64,000 nt of DNA. It comes from Parus major. Lineage: Eukaryota > Chordata > Aves > Passeriformes > Paridae. Made by a program: the position numbers and the translations under genes. Shown piece by piece: positions 37,382 to 51,159 of this stretch (positions within the stretch are counted from its first letter, which is position 1; each line of letters starts with the position of its first letter). The notes under the pieces were generated by a model. That model was not told where the DNA came from. It worked only from the letters and a program-made list of their open reading frames with translations, and did not search any database. Where the stretch lies: positions 24,616,847-24,680,846 of the forward strand of contig NC_031771.1 in NCBI RefSeq assembly GCF_001522545.3, in the 5' to 3' direction.

Positions 37382-39655
37382 GTGATACTGCACCCAAAGG
37401 ACAGAGGGAAAAATATTAGTAGACTGCCATTTCCGACCTCTTTGGGTCTTCACAGGAGCTCAGCATCAATCAGTCACCATCATGAGCATCAGGACCTGTA
37501 AGGACCCAGTATTAAGATACACAAGCTTTAAAATAAGGACTGAGCTCATTTAGGAACCCTTCTCTGACTCCTGTTTTGACCTGGTTTAGAAATCTGTCCC
37601 TTTAACTGCAATTTTTTTTTGACATTGATCTGATTATTTCAAGCCTGTAAATAGCTTCTGTGATGCAGCTCAGTTACATTACTTGTTCCAGGTTTCCATT
37701 TTGCTTCTATCAGTTTATTTTATTACAGGGAATAATATAGCCCAGAGGATTTTTCTTCATATCAAAGTTGCCAGTATTTTCCTCATAAAATGTAGTATGT
37801 ATGTGATGGAAGTAGGCTCAGCCTACAAGGGAAATATTATGGAGCAATATCAGCATTAAAAATCTCTCTCTGGTCTGGAATTATGTAGGACTCAATGGTG
37901 AAAACATCCTCATGAATAGTTTATACTTAATTTACCAAATTCTTCTCAATGTCTATGAAGCTGCTGTGATGTAATATGCCTAAGTTTTCAGGATGGGATT
38001 TTAGGGTTTTATTTGACATAGCACTTGAGCAGGTGCTTAAAATTAGGAAAAGGTTTGTGTTCAAGATGAAGCGCATAATTTTTGTTGCCAAACCAGGATG
38101 CTTTTTAGTCACTCTCCTGTTTCAGAGGCCTCTTTCCCAGTCAAGGCCAGGTATCTGGGCTTTTCTGCCTGTTGAAGCTTGCCTAAATTTAATAAGTCTC
38201 CTGGCAAGTGGGGCTTTAAGCTCAGGTTGTATAAATGTGAATTGTAGCTTGAAATTTGCAAATAACAACTGATGACAGTTATGAGAACAGAGTAAATAGT
38301 CAGTGCATTAACTTACTATTAGCTCATTTCATCAGTTTCAAGTCACTTTGTGTGACAGTGCTAAGGGCTGACTTTGACAAGCTATGTTTCTGGTCAGTGC
38401 CCAATGTGCTGCTTAAAATGGATTTTGGTATTCCATCCTGATTTTCCTCACCCTGTTAGTGGATTTGGGCTATCTGGGGCCTTATTGTTAATGATAATTT
38501 CTAGAAAATTCAAGGAATGGAAGATTTGAATTAGCAGCCTGACCTGCCAGTCAGATACCCCACGCTTTTTGCAGACTAGTCATGCATATGCACCCTTAAC
38601 TCTCTTGCCTTTACTTGAAAATAAGGAGCTGGGGATGCCAGCTGGTAAAATGAAGTAATTTTGCCTTCTAAAGAAGCCAATAATGAGGGAGGGAAAGTAA
38701 TCACTGAGGGACTGTGAAGGCTTAATCTACAAAACGTCCTGCTTCATTTTGATATCTTACCTGTTTTTAAAATGCTTAAATAATATCCCAAGTAATTTTC
38801 AGACAGGATTTTTTAAGTTGTAAAAAGTCAATTGCCTTGACCTACTGTTACTCTTGTTCATTGCCAACAATTCTTAGAGGAACCTCACCTGGATTATTTT
38901 TAAATTGTTGCCAAGATGCCAAGAATTGAATATCTTGCTGGGTTATTTCATAACCTGATCACTTGCCCTGTTCTGATAATTTCTGTTCCTGGTTCAGAGC
39001 AACTATCTTATGTAACATGTGAAGAAATTTGATTTTTATTTCTAGGATAGAAGAGATTTTGGGTTGTACAATGTTTTGAGCAAGGGGCACAGAAATGGGG
39101 AGCGCTTCCCTTGAGGGATGGCTAGCAGATGTTTCTCTCCAGCAGGCCTCTTTGTGGCCCATATGCTGGAATAAGATGCATCATCATGTAAACCATCAGT
39201 AAACCAGCCTTGTTCTGTCATCTCTTTTTACTACGAGACATCGCAGCCTTCCATCAGATAATGCTCAATGTATCCCCCATTCTTGATCCTAATTTTTAAG
39301 GGTGTTTTGTGGTTTTTTTAAAAGCAGTTTAGCCATTTTTCTGGACTTGTTGCCTGACCCTTGTCCCATGTGACAGCCAGAGGTGATCCGATGCACCTGG
39401 GAGAGGAAATGGAAGCATGGAAGCGCTGGGTTGGCCCCGTGCCTTGGTTGGTGAGCTTTTCTGTGGGCCTGCTGTGCTCAGCCCATGTGTGTGGGAGCAC
39501 ATGGCAGCTTGCACAGATGCAGGGCAGCACCAGTGCCAGGAGTTTGGGGCACCCAAAATATGGGTGAGAGGAAGGCAGCCAGTGCAAGCTGGGTACCAGC
39601 CCACTGACTTACCTAGAAGGACTAACAGATGAAAATAAATGCAAATCCTGAGTGT
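37382..39655. other. Noncoding stretch, nothing recognised
   Basis: AT-rich DNA; a GC-richer patch at 39360-39600 has open frames on both strands with no recognisable product. Confidence 0.55.
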
Positions 39656-40090
39656 AATCACTGACCTGATATGTCATGTTTACTTAGTGGATAAGAAGAA
39701 AATATAGCACTAAGGACAACTGCAATATAGTCATTGAGTACTTCAGCTTGAGAGATTTTTCCAGTGGTAATTAACATATTTAACTTATTTCTAAAGATTT
39801 ACAAACATTAAATGCCACTAAGCATTCCATGCCATGAATGTCAAAGAAGCTGATGTAACTTTGGGAGCATATATTTCATCCATCATAGCGCTCCTGTCAC
39901 TTAAATGGCACTCAATCCACTTAAAATTGCAGTGATTATGGAAGAACATCAAGTTTCATCAGCAGTGATTACGCTGTGATTATCACACATGCACTTCTCT
40001 GGGCTTCTTCTGCTCTTACGCAGCTGCCAGTTTGCAAATACACATTGGGGAAGAGTCTTTGGGGCTCCCTAGATAAACCTGGTGTTTCCA
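39656..40090. promoter_or_regulatory. Enhancer-like candidate conserved element
   Basis: Nonrepetitive AT-rich sequence dense in homeodomain-type cores: TAATTA at 39768-39773 and three copies of GTGATTA at 39932-39938, 39965-39971 and 39976-39982. ATTTGCAT-like words are scarce, but TTTGCAAAT occurs near 40033. Clustered TGATTA sites are compatible with homeodomain or PBX/HOX-type binding. Texture suggests a developmental enhancer; conservation is not tested. Confidence 0.3.
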
Positions 40091-41300
40091 TTCCATCAGT
40101 CAGTCTTTTCAGCATGTTAATTTGCACTTTGGACTGAGAAATTTAACTCTTAACAGTTATTTGGAACAGGAAAGAGGTTAAAGTCTCAGTGAAGATCATC
40201 TCCACCTGTAGAGGACAATACTGTTTAAACTAAACAGAGGGAGGTTTTTATCAGCCACTTTGCTTGACTTTCATCAATCTACTGAGACCCTTCAGAGGTA
40301 GTGAACCACCTTTTCCATGCAAGGGGATGAAGATACAAGTAATTTTCTCTTTGTAGAAAAGCAGGGGAGAATCTTTTTGTTCCCTTGTTTACTACTCATA
40401 TACCTGACTTAACCAAAAAAATTTACACTGTGAATTTCCTCGGGAAGAAAATAGCAGAGAGAGTTGAAAATGGAAGCCCAATCTAGACCCAAGTTGCTGT
40501 CAATGGAAAAATTTCTGCTGCTGCCACTGATCTTTAGATGTTAAGAGAAAGCATAGGGAGAAGAGAGGAAAAACAGTTCAATGAGGCCAAAATGTGTTTC
40601 CCATGAACTCAGTAATAAAGCTAAAGCACAGGAGAAAATATGTTTGTCTTTTTTTGTTGTTGTTTTGTTGGTTTTTTTAATATTACTGTAGCTTTAGGAG
40701 CCAAATTTCCAAAAGGACTCAGTTTCCTGCACTTCCTCCTGAGAAGAGCAGTGAAGCTCTTTTGAAAGTATGAATTTCATACAACATCTGGATCTGATGT
40801 ATACCCTTCCATTTGCCTCTGTCTTTTTGTGTTTGCCTTCCATACTGTAGCAAACACTTTGAGTAGCAGGAATTATCTCTGAAAGAGTGGGAAGTAAGCA
40901 AATGCAACACATTTGCAAAAAGAAAACCATTAATTTTGAAATCCCACTGCTGCACAGTACAAGTACACAATATTTTGGCTGCTTGCTTACTAAGCCCTCC
41001 CTAATTTTTTCCCATCATTTTTAAGGAGCACAGGTCAGTTCTGTGGTTTGCAGCATGGTTGCTTGGTGGATTCCATTGGCAGCAGTCTGTGCTTTCTGAG
41101 CAGACTTTGCCACTTGGTCCAGCCCTGTAGGGGACAAGAGTCTGTGTCAGCTGTCAAATAAGTGAACTTATAAGGTGGTAATCTATGTGTGATGAGCACT
41201 CACTGATCTGTCTTGCTTTGATTATTTTTGCTATCCAGTATCTCCAGCTGCTTGCAAACAATCTGTGCATGCAAACTGAACCAATGAAGCCCTTCAAAAG

Positions 41301-41333
41301 TTATATATATGTACATATATATATATGTATACC
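41301..41333. repeat. TA microsatellite with palindromic centre
   Basis: Alternating TA with the central palindrome TATATATGTACATATATA. It can form a cruciform but is simple sequence. Confidence 0.85.
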
Positions 41334-43244
41334 TGCACATTAAACTAAAGTGAAGCAGGCTAATTTTTCTAGAAAAGATACTTTCTGGGAAAATATTTAC
41401 TTGAACTGACACTTGATATATTGGAGGGAGACAAAAATAGGGGCTTATTCTCTAGTTTGCTCCTGAAAATATCACTGGTTGTATTCATTGCTGGTTTTTT
41501 AAAAATAAAGTTGTATAAATTAATAGCTGTTTTTCACATACATTCATATCTAGACTGTATCCTTGAAAGAAATGCATTTTGTTTCTTTAATGGAAAGAAG
41601 AAAAACTCTGCTCAGAGAGGCAGATTTTTCAATACATTCTTTGACTGCTGCAGATGTATGCACTGAGGCAGGTAGTAAATCCCTCTTAGTATTGATCCTG
41701 GGTTTAACCCAGGAGTGACTGAGAAGTTTTGACCTTGAGAAATGGCATACATGGAAATGATGGGTCACAAAATCCTAACCCATGCCATGGAGAAAAGCAG
41801 ATTTCTCCTAGCCATCCCCAGGACTTAGCACTCCTAGGTAGCGCTGCCCTCTATACAGCAATGTAGTACATAGATGAATCTTCATACTGGGTCACAGCAT
41901 TTCAAACTAAGCCAGGAAATGGGGGCTGTGCTGTATCTTAACATCCACATCTACTGCTGCACTCTTAGATGAATCTTATCTAAATGCATATGAGTGTGTA
42001 TGCAGAAATGGAAGGAGAAATGGAAAGACTAGAGCCTTCCCTCTCTACAAACACCATGTACTATCTTCTGTGTCCTTGCATTTCAGAGTTGGTCCCCCTC
42101 TCCTGTTTCCTCTAGGCTATTATTGAAATGAGTAGGCACTCCTAGGTATTTTTTGTTTTGCTGCTTACTTTTTTAACATGCCTTTTGAATACTTGGGAAA
42201 TGGAGAGTGTAATAAGTGGGATTATTTAATTCTGTGCCTTTGTAGCTTTTAATGGTGGAAATTTCGGAGCATTGCAAGTTACTGATAATTAATTTTCCTC
42301 TTCTAAGCTTGAAAACACAAAAGTGAGTGAAAGCTTGTGCTGCCCTTTGTCCTCCTGGCGTTCCTTGATTCTATGCAGATTCAGATCTATAAAATGGAAA
42401 CAATCCCAAATTTCTGTTGTTGGTGGTATGTTTTTAAACATAAAATCTCCAGAATTTATTTGAAGGGTTTTTTTTAATAATAATAAGAAAATCTGACCAT
42501 TCTGTCAAAAGTGACATTTTCTTGGATAGCAATGGATTTATTTATTTACTTATTTTGAAAGTCCATTTTTCATGAAGAAGGTTTGTTGAGTTGGAACATT
42601 TTACAGCTCCTCTGAAACTTGGTCATGAGGAAACTCACAAAATGTCTGGGGGAAATTTCATAAATAACAAGAAATGAAGCAACTCCTCTGTGATGAAGCA
42701 GGAAATGAATACTGGCATCCTAAGTTTCTGTTGTGCTAGATATCCTAGGAGGATTATTACTGTTTTATCCCTGTAAGTTGGAAAGCAAAACAAAGATCCC
42801 AAGAGTTGAAGTTCAAAACAGTAGGTTTAAGTTTTGCTGTTAGCTGTCTTGTTATTCATTTATTTTAAATTATGTTTAGGCAGACAGTGCTAGAGGAGTT
42901 GCTGTGCTCTGCAATGGAAAGAAGTAATTTTTGCTGTGAAAGCCTACCCAAACTACCATAAAAATGGTGATTAGAACTTCAAGACTTTTCCACTGAGCAG
43001 TTGTGCGTTTTATTGAGAAATGAGGAAATTCCAGTCATATTTTCCATCCTTGGCAGGATAACCTTACAAGTTTTTCAATTTGCTTATCCCAAGAGATCAC
43101 CTTTTTCACCCTGAAAGTCTTGTTGTCCATCCTTTGTGATGGTCAGAGAGTGCTGGAAGCAAAAGCATCATCTTTTGTTAAACCAGCTAATATAGTTGAA
43201 AAATAATAGTATGTTTTGGGTAGCAGCTCTTTGCACAGTTAGAA

Positions 43245-43284
43245 GAAAGGATTTCTGAAAGTTGAAAGGATTTGCTGAAAGTCC
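43245..43284. repeat. Tandem duplication of about 20 bp
   Basis: GAAAGGATTTCTGAAAGTT (43245-43263) is followed at once by GAAAGGATTTGCTGAAAGTCC (43264-43284). The copies differ by one inserted base and at the end. Confidence 0.85.
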
Positions 43285-45773
43285 ACTTAGATGTGTACCA
43301 GTTAAAGTATCTTTGAAAGTAAATATTACACTATAGGCTGGTGTCCACAGCAAAGCAGAAGCATCAGCAAAGCGATAGTCAGGTGTCTTTATCTCCTGGA
43401 ATAAAACAAGTGGTCCTTTATAGCTTGTGAAACAAAACAAGGTTAGAAAGGGCAAAGATTATACTGTTTCATAAGACTAATACTGAGTTGAGTTTCCCAG
43501 TTCTTGGTACAGCTGTCAGTCTTGTTCTCATGTTTGCTCTTGGATGGCATTTTGCAGGTGGCTCAGAACTGACAGAGCAACAATGGAGTGATGTTTTTGT
43601 GTGTCTTCCCCCATTAACATTGTGTTCCTTACCTTTGAATGGTTGTATAATCCATTTCCAGTGCTGGTTGCCTCAGCCATAATTGTATCAAGATAGTTAT
43701 AGTAGCATATTCTTACTGATCCTTTCTGTTTCTTGACTGAAATATCCGAGTTTAAATATAGGAGAAAATATTTCTCTGTCTTTGAAGAGCATTAGTTTTA
43801 AACTGGCAATCATTTCTGTTTTTAAAAAAGTTTGGAGAAAATCATGTCACAATTTCACTGTACTTCAGTAATCTGAAGCACTGCTGATGGTTCCAATATT
43901 TTAAAGAAAATGAGGTGCTGCGGTAGGGAAAAGAAGATATATTTCTTGCTTTCCCAAGCTGCATATATTCCCTCCCCATTTACTCCTACTGCAAGGGTCT
44001 GATACCTCTCCTGTTCATAAATATCATGCTTTCAGACAAATTTATTTATAGCGAAGACAAATCTAGCCATGCTTATGTTAGTGCTGGTTTAAGTTGCCCC
44101 TTTGGATATTTCTGAGAAAGAAGGAGAAGCTGTGCGCCCTCTCAGCTTTTGTTTTGCAATGCAAAGCATGGCAATTTATTTTAGTTTCTTGTCCTAAATT
44201 GGACTGGCCACTAGCCTTTTTTAGGTAGCCCAAGTCCATATGTTCTTCTGTCTTGGCCACAAGAGATTGAAGTGGCACTTGAGCTTGCTCCTGCTTCCTA
44301 GCCTGTGCCCATCCCTTGGGAGTCCTGTCCATCATTCACTGTCACCTCCACAGGTTTGACTTTCTAACAGCACCTTCAGACTGGTGATTTGAAATAATTT
44401 TATGATCTGCCTGTCCTCCCAAGGCTTTTCCTGGCATCATCTCACACAGTGAAATCATTGAAGGTGTTATCACCAGTGATCCCAAATTACTGCCCCAAAA
44501 CCTGCTCAGCCCTGCCCAGGGCCATTTTCCAGCTAAATTTGGCTGCAAAATGTGCCAGTTTAGCCATAGGATGGCAGCTCATTCCAACATCATATCATCA
44601 GCAAATCACATTGGTATGCTCCAGAAGTCACACAGAGGTTATTAATTTAAATAATAAAGAAAATTATTCCCCTGGCCAATTTTTACCTTCTAGACTGGTT
44701 CACCCTTCCCCAGTGCAATCTGTTACCTCTTAGGTGGTTTCATAACTGCTTTTAGTCCCCCTGATAATCCCCATTTTCTCAAATTTGAGTATTTCCCCTG
44801 TGGTATTATAACCAATGCTTTATTTGAAGTTTGAATAGTCTCCATCCTTGTGTGCCCTTTATCTAGAAAATGAGTTATCTTTTTAGAGGAAGCTACCAGC
44901 TAAGTCTTGTGTGATCTCTATTTGGTAAGCTCCCGGTACACCTTTTCCCCTTTTTCTGTTTGTCAGCTTTTTATTGTTCTTTCCTTCAAAAGTTGTGCCT
45001 CTGCTGTCAAATTAATATTTTGTAATTGCCTCCAACTCACACTTTTCCTCACTTCTATGCTCAGTAGATTGCCATTTTTCACTCTGTGACACTACTGTGA
45101 GTTGCCAGATTTAATAAAAACCCTTTCTATCAGCTTAGTGCTCTCATGAGATTTGTTAAAAAAAATAAAGAGGCAGTGAAGGTAGAGGGCAAGCTCATAG
45201 CAGCGCAGGAGATAGAGCCAAAAGAGGTCAAGGAAGTGGATTTGCACTCCCCGAGCTCAGAAAAAAAATCCCTCCCCTCTCTACCTACTACCACTTGGGG
45301 ATATCTGCCTTGCTCTTTCAAAGTCCCCAGGTGAGGACCAGCTGATTCAGAATGTTCCCATTTTTGTGTCTGAAAGGACATAGATGCAGCAGGAATAGAT
45401 AAGAAGTGTGGGGGAGAAGAAACATTACCTACCCTGCCAAAACCCAAACTGTGCTGGGCCCTGCTCCACACCTGGGCGAGAACACCCTCAGCAGAGGCAG
45501 CCAGGCTGTCCCCAGGCCAGCCCTGCACTGCAGCTGGCCAAGTGTCAAGTTTCACACTGGGCAAGGGTCAACCACTTGCAGCTGGGCTGGCAGGGTTCAG
45601 AGGGACACAGGCTTCTACACCCAGATATTTCCTGCCCTTACGGAGTACACTGTGCTGGAAATTATGCTTTTGTGAACAGTCCTGGGATCTTTTCCTTTGT
45701 GTTTGTTGATGCTCTGGGGAGGAGCTGCTGGGCACCTCCTTAGGCGTTTTTACCACTGGTTTTTCAGCTGTTG

Positions 45774-45864
45774 TCTTGAGAGGGCAGGGCACTGTAGTAC
45801 TCTGTGCTGTATAAACACAACGAAGTGGTCCCTGCTCTGAGGGATTTCTAGTCTAAGGAGAGGT
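45774..45864 (+). mobile_element. Ancient CR1/L3-type LINE 3' fragment
   Basis: The order GGGCA...CTGTAGTACTCTGTGCTGTA, TAAACACAACGAAG, GGTCCCTGCTCTGAGGGATT and CTAGTCTAAG follows the 3' end of an ancient CR1/L3 LINE found across amniotes (…GTGCTGTACAAACACA…AGTCCCTGCCC…CTTACAATCTAA…). Similarity fades on both sides, so this is an old truncated copy. No coding part remains. Confidence 0.6.
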
Positions 45865-48080
45865 ACTGGGAAAAAGGATTTATGGATAGTGCTCAGAAAT
45901 GGTGGGTAGGAAGTATTTTGCAATAGTGACCCTGCACGGGGCAGAAGTGAAAACACAGCTCAGTAACCATGACTTCCAGTTCTGTACCTTGATTTATCTA
46001 TAGTGGAGCTTGTACTTTAATTTTGTATCCCTTTCTCCCTTTTCTTTTTCAGATTGATGATTTAAAATCTCCATAAATTAACATACATCAGTAAAAATTA
46101 ATGTGACTTAATTATCTTCCCTGCTTTTGCAAATTGATTTTGGTCCCTGTGACCATCTTTAAATGATCTCTGCCTTTCTGACTCGTTCCGTGAGGAGCCG
46201 AAGTCCAGTGGTGCCAAGTCACATCCAAAAATTATAATAGACTACTAATGTGGAGAAAGTTTTGAAAATCCATCCCACAGAAAATTACTAGCTGGGAAGC
46301 AGCAAAATTCACGTGTGTCTTGGTTTATGTCTTGCCTATTCCACAATGGGCATGAAAAAGAAGAAAGCGTTAGAAGCTGAATTTGAGATATAGTGGAAAA
46401 AGTTATAATTGGAAAACTACATTGCATCTCTTCCATCAGCTGATCAACCATGCCTCTGAGCCCTCGAATCATCATTATTTCGGTAGTAAATAATTTTAGG
46501 ATTTTTTTTTTAATTTTCTGCGCTCAAAAATAGTAGTATATTTTAGCTTTGGCAAGTGTGGATCTTGTGCTAATATCCATAAAGGAATTTTGTTGCCAGG
46601 CTTTGTTGAACAAAAAATAAAAGAATAATAATAAAAAACCCAATTTTTTTTATCAGCTAGCTTTTGCCATCTGTGCTTAGACAAGAGCTGTTTGGGGAAC
46701 TTTTCAGAATGGTTGTATTCTTCCTCTGCAAAGTAGTGATTTGTCAAGACAACTTTTTTACTGCAATGTATTGGTCTGATATAATGTTCTGTGCAAAGAC
46801 ACTGCCTAGACATCAGATGAGATGAAATTGTGTGACCCTCATTACATCCCAGAGCAATCACCAGCCCTGTGTTTGAGGCACACAGCATTCAGACTGCCTG
46901 CTAAAACCCAGGCTGTCCTAGATTTGATCTGCCTCCCCTCCTCACTACATTGCCATGTTTTGTTTCTTTCCCCAGACCATGTCTCCTGTAGCTCATGGTG
47001 GCCTAGGACACTGGCCCAGATTCTTCTCCAAATGATATGTTATCTGTTGGATGAATACAAGACTCTGGAACAGGCTGTCTTTCCTGGTGAAAAAAAGAGG
47101 GAGCTGGTATCCAGTAATTTTTAATGAAATGTCTGATCCTTTGCAAATGTCAGTAGGGTTCTTCATGAATCCTCTGGTTGAGTGACTCTGGGAGGGCTGG
47201 GAATCTAAACCAGTAAGAGAAAAGTAAAAGGTAGCATGATACTGTGCTGTGTCTACTTTATATACACTTTACTAGAGGGAAAGCTAGTGAAGTTTGGGAA
47301 CTAAATGAGAAGTTTTTGGTAGCCAGGAACTATATAACAAGAGCCAGGAGCTGGAAGCTGAAACTGGAGAAATCCATTCTCAAAACAAGATATACCTTTT
47401 TTTTTTTAAATAAAAATAAAAATCTAACAACCTCCTCCCCCCCAAAAAAATAAACCTAGACATTCATCATCATGACAGCTTCCCAGAAGATGTAGTGGAT
47501 CTTTATGAACTTCAAATTTGAGACAACTTGTTACTTTGAAAATAATTGGTCTAGGTCTGTACAAGTTTTAGAGGAAGATGGGAGAGCTGCTGTTTGACAT
47601 CTTCTACCCATGATAGAGATAAAATTAAGGGTTCATTCCTGACTGCCACTTTATCTCTAAACTTTCAGTTACTTGATCTCCTGTTAGTGTGTAAGTCCTG
47701 GTAATGAAGTTTTATTGATGTCTTTTAGATTTTATCAGGGCATATTTATTCTGCGTGCAGTGCTGAGGAATCTAAGCTCTCCATATCTGCAAAAATTGCA
47801 AAATGCAGGCCTGAGAGTAAATGTGTTTTGCATGGTCAGTTTGCCTTAATTTGCTTTTTGATATTTTTTTCTTAACTTTTGTTTTGCTTGAATCTGATTT
47901 AAATGCCCAATGCTAGATATAGAATTGAAACATTTTGTTCTCAAACAGTGGGAACAGAGAATTTTATGTTTTAACACAGTCTCTGCTGCTCCCTTTATCT
48001 CCTTGCTCACATAGATGCTGCTTACTCGTGTCATGCAACACAGAGCACACCCTGTGCTGTCACTGTGGGGATGGAACACA
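45865..48080. other. Noncoding stretch, nothing recognised
   Basis: AT-rich DNA with simple runs at about 46500-46512, 46610-46655 and 47397-47450 (T-rich, then AAATA units, then C7/A7). No exon or identifiable element. Confidence 0.55.
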
Positions 48081-48109
48081 GAAGGGACTCCTCTCCAGGG
48101 GAAACAGGA

Positions 48110-48204
48110 GCCAGGGGGTGCGGAGTGCGCTTCCCTTGCTGGTCACAACACTGTAACTTGGCACAGTGATGCCACCAGTGCAGCCCCTGCAACCAGATGG
48201 CAGG
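48110..48204 (+). promoter_or_regulatory. Two CTCF-like motifs
   Basis: CCAGGGGGTGC at 48111-48121 and CAACCAGATGGCAGG at 48190-48204 resemble the CTCF core (CCASYAGRKGGCRSY). The second matches at about 13 of 15 positions by eye; the first only in its right half. Both are on the plus strand, about 80 bp apart. CTCF motifs occur by chance at this level, so binding is a guess. Confidence 0.25.
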
Positions 48205-51125
48205 TGGGCTTTGAAAGATGGAGCTAAGCAGTAATAGCTTGTATCATTACCAAAGATCTCTGCATAGGGAGGATGATGGTTTGCAAAGGGAGGGCTTGCA
48301 CTGGTCCTTCCTTACATGGCAGTTTTGTGTTAGCAGTCAAAGAAAAGAACCTACAGATTTATTTTGTTTGGGTCCTCTTTGTATTTAGTATGGAGCCCAT
48401 CCCTACCACAATTTAGGAGGGAAAAAGTCCAAACCTTAAAAGATTGAACTAAAAGTTTTATCGGTGTGCTGGGAAAGCAAATTTGTATTATGTATGAAGT
48501 TAGCACAGTCATGCAATTAATTTCGTAGAGGACTTGGAAAGTCCCTGCCCTCCCCTCCACCCCCAGGGTTTGAAAAATACTTTTATTTCTATCTGAGGCA
48601 TACAGATAGAATAGGTTCACCCGTAACCTATATCACTGTAGCAAGTGACATATGGGAGCCCTGGCTTTCTCCCTGACTTTGAGCTTTGTGCCTCCTTGTG
48701 ATGTGCCTCCTCCTCACTTGAAGCAACAGTCACCCAGGGCAACGAGGTTTTTGGCCTGTTCATGGTTTGTGGGTTGTAAATTTCAGAAGGAGAGACAGTT
48801 TAAGTGAACCTCAGTGCTGTCACAAAGGCTGGCTGTGAATACCCCACTTTCATAAGATAATAAGCACTTTTGCTTTGTGGTAGCAGTTCACCCTCCCTTT
48901 CCATCTCCCACTTGTTCTTTTTGCCTTGACCTGAATCCAGACACCCCCAACTGCTCTTCAAGCTGCCTTGTGAATGTCAGATCCCATGACTTCTCCAACA
49001 GGAGGGACGTACAGGAAACCAGCTTTGCTGGGAAGCTTCAGATATGTCACTACATCATAGCCAGGCTGCTTTCCACCTAGCAGCTACACAAGAAATGGGG
49101 GACAGAAGCAGGCTCAGCACAAGCCTGGACTTAGCAGTAGGTGTTCTGGGTGAGAAGACATGTGGAAGAGCAGTCTGCTGCTCACTTGATGCTTTGGAGA
49201 CCTTTCCCAACTGCAGCTACAGGGTCCAATTTCAGTAGTGATAGAGAATTGGAGCAGGAAAAAGAAAGGCATTTACATATCTAAAGTAGGAGGATTGGTG
49301 ATGACTATGAAGTAATTTCTGCATGGCATGTTTTCATAAAGCTAAAATTCTGAGTTTCCTAAAAGATAGAATCTTTGGAAAAAGGAGTTTTGACTAATTA
49401 TTTCAAGATAATTAAAGCTACCAATGGTACAATATCCCTTCTGCACAAAGGAAGTACCAGGTATTGTTCAATTTCTAATTTAAAAAAAGAGTTATCCAAA
49501 ACTAACTTTAACACTCTGAGAGCTGCTGCTAAACTCAGTGAGAGTAAGATGATAATCTGCTCTTTTGAATGTTAAATCAAACCAGTGGGACAAGAGAAAT
49601 TGGGAATTAGATGCATGCTGTCAGCAAACTTGACTGTGAAGAGTTTGTCCTGTCTGCATGATATACAGTTTGTTGTTCGTTTTAATAAAGAAATTTGTAA
49701 GAATTTGTTACGTGACGGTGTAGACTTGATACCACAGTTCAGATTAAGTATTCGGCTGAGTTATGTTAAATATGGAAGATATGGTAGAAACAAGATTTTC
49801 ACTAGTACATTTTTATTAATAGCTTCTGATGGAAGGATAAGTTCAGGCAAATACTGAACAGGGGAAGGAAAAGCAATAGTCTTATTTCCTCAGGCTATTG
49901 CAGTGGAAAGCCAGGATAGCGAGGAACTGTTGGAGGGAGGTTCAATAGTAGACTGGAAGGAGTTTTTCTCCAATGTGCTGAGCTTATATTCCTTTGGTTT
50001 TACTTCTATGTATGTTGCAAGTCTTTATTAGTTAAATAAGGAAAGAAATTAAATTTTATAATTTTCCTATCACTTGAACTAGTTGTTTTGGTATTGTTTC
50101 TGATGCTACTGACAGTGTGCCCCTTTGAATAGGGTTAATACTTCTATTTATGTTTTATTGTGATCTAAATTACCCCACATTCTGAAGATGAGGCAGCTTG
50201 TAATGATGCAAGGAAACCAAAGTGCAGACTTATCATCTGTGCCATTTCTGTGCTTTGTGTTTTTGCCATGTATCCACATGGGTCTCAGCCAGTATGAGTC
50301 TGTGCTCAGCTCTGCTTAAGCCAAGCTTCACTTCAGCCTGTCTGCTCAGTATTGGCTTCCTTGAATTTTGTATAGAACATCGTACAGAATAGACAAAGTG
50401 TTTAGGTAAGAGAACTCTTGGGGGCCACTGCATAGCCAGAAACATGAACTGGTTCAGGAGATGGCTTTTGTTAAAAAGAGAGAAACAGAGGAATTTCCAC
50501 AAGGTTCTGATATGATCCTGTTTTGATATTTATCCTGTTCTTAGTGTTTTCTGGGCATTTGCTCAGGGTCCCTGTTGGAGACAGTTTGCAGGGTTAGATG
50601 GAGCCTTGGACTATTTCCTGATCCTACAGTAATCTCTGCATTTGAGCATGGGAGGGTTCAAACCTACCTAGGGCTGTGCAGGAGATTTATCTGGGCTCCA
50701 CAGGTTGTGGCCATCTGCTCCAGAGCAGGAACACTGAGCTGAGTAAACTGGACGAGAGGAGGTTGCTGCGTTCTGCTGGTGGTACCACTATGAAATGACC
50801 CGGCTCCCTGCCCAAGCATGGCTCAGCTCCTGGCACACACACCAGCTCCAAGAGGGACTTGTGCAGTGCAGGTGACACATGGGAAGGAGATGGGTGCTCC
50901 CTGACCATGGGGGATGTCACCCTCAGGAATCCTGGGGTGGCTCTGTTTGGTGGAATTGAAAGGGATTCAAGAGAGCAGACATCAGCTTAGACATTGCTGA
51001 CTGGGAGCGCTGGTTTAATGAGCATCTCTTGGTTTCTGCTCAAAACATTTTGGTCTGGAATTTTAGTTTCTGCATACATTGAAAAACGGGTATTTGAACA
51101 TTCAGATGACTCGATTTACTGTATA
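48205..51125. other. Noncoding stretch, nothing recognised
   Basis: No gene recognised. Adjacent plus-strand frames at 49375-49575 and 49585-49857 give basic and hydrophobic products without a known domain. A B-box-like GGTTCAAACC near 50655 lacks a matching A box and tRNA fold. Confidence 0.55.
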
Positions 51126-51130
51126 AGACA

Positions 51131-51152
51131 GTTGGCAAGTGAACTTGCCAAC
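51131..51152. repeat. 22-bp near-perfect palindrome
   Basis: GTTGGCAAGT (51131-51140) and ACTTGCCAAC (51143-51152) are exact reverse complements around GA. TTGGCAAGTGAACTTGCCAA also resembles the spaced palindrome of NFI sites (TTGGC-N5-GCCAA), but the spacing between its half-sites is longer (10 instead of 5). Confidence 0.85.
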
Positions 51153-51159
51153 ACCATTT

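Larger units (their letters stand above)
40091..45770. other. Noncoding stretch, nothing recognised
   Basis: No gene recognised. A TA-type palindromic microsatellite lies at 41301-41333 and a 20-bp tandem duplication at 43245-43284, both entered separately. Open frames around 44078-44733 and 45130-45743 overlap on both strands and have no recognisable products. Confidence 0.55.

Noticed and set aside
50645..50670. Pol III B-box-like GGTTCAAACC
   Set aside because: Same reason: no A box and no tRNA fold upstream.
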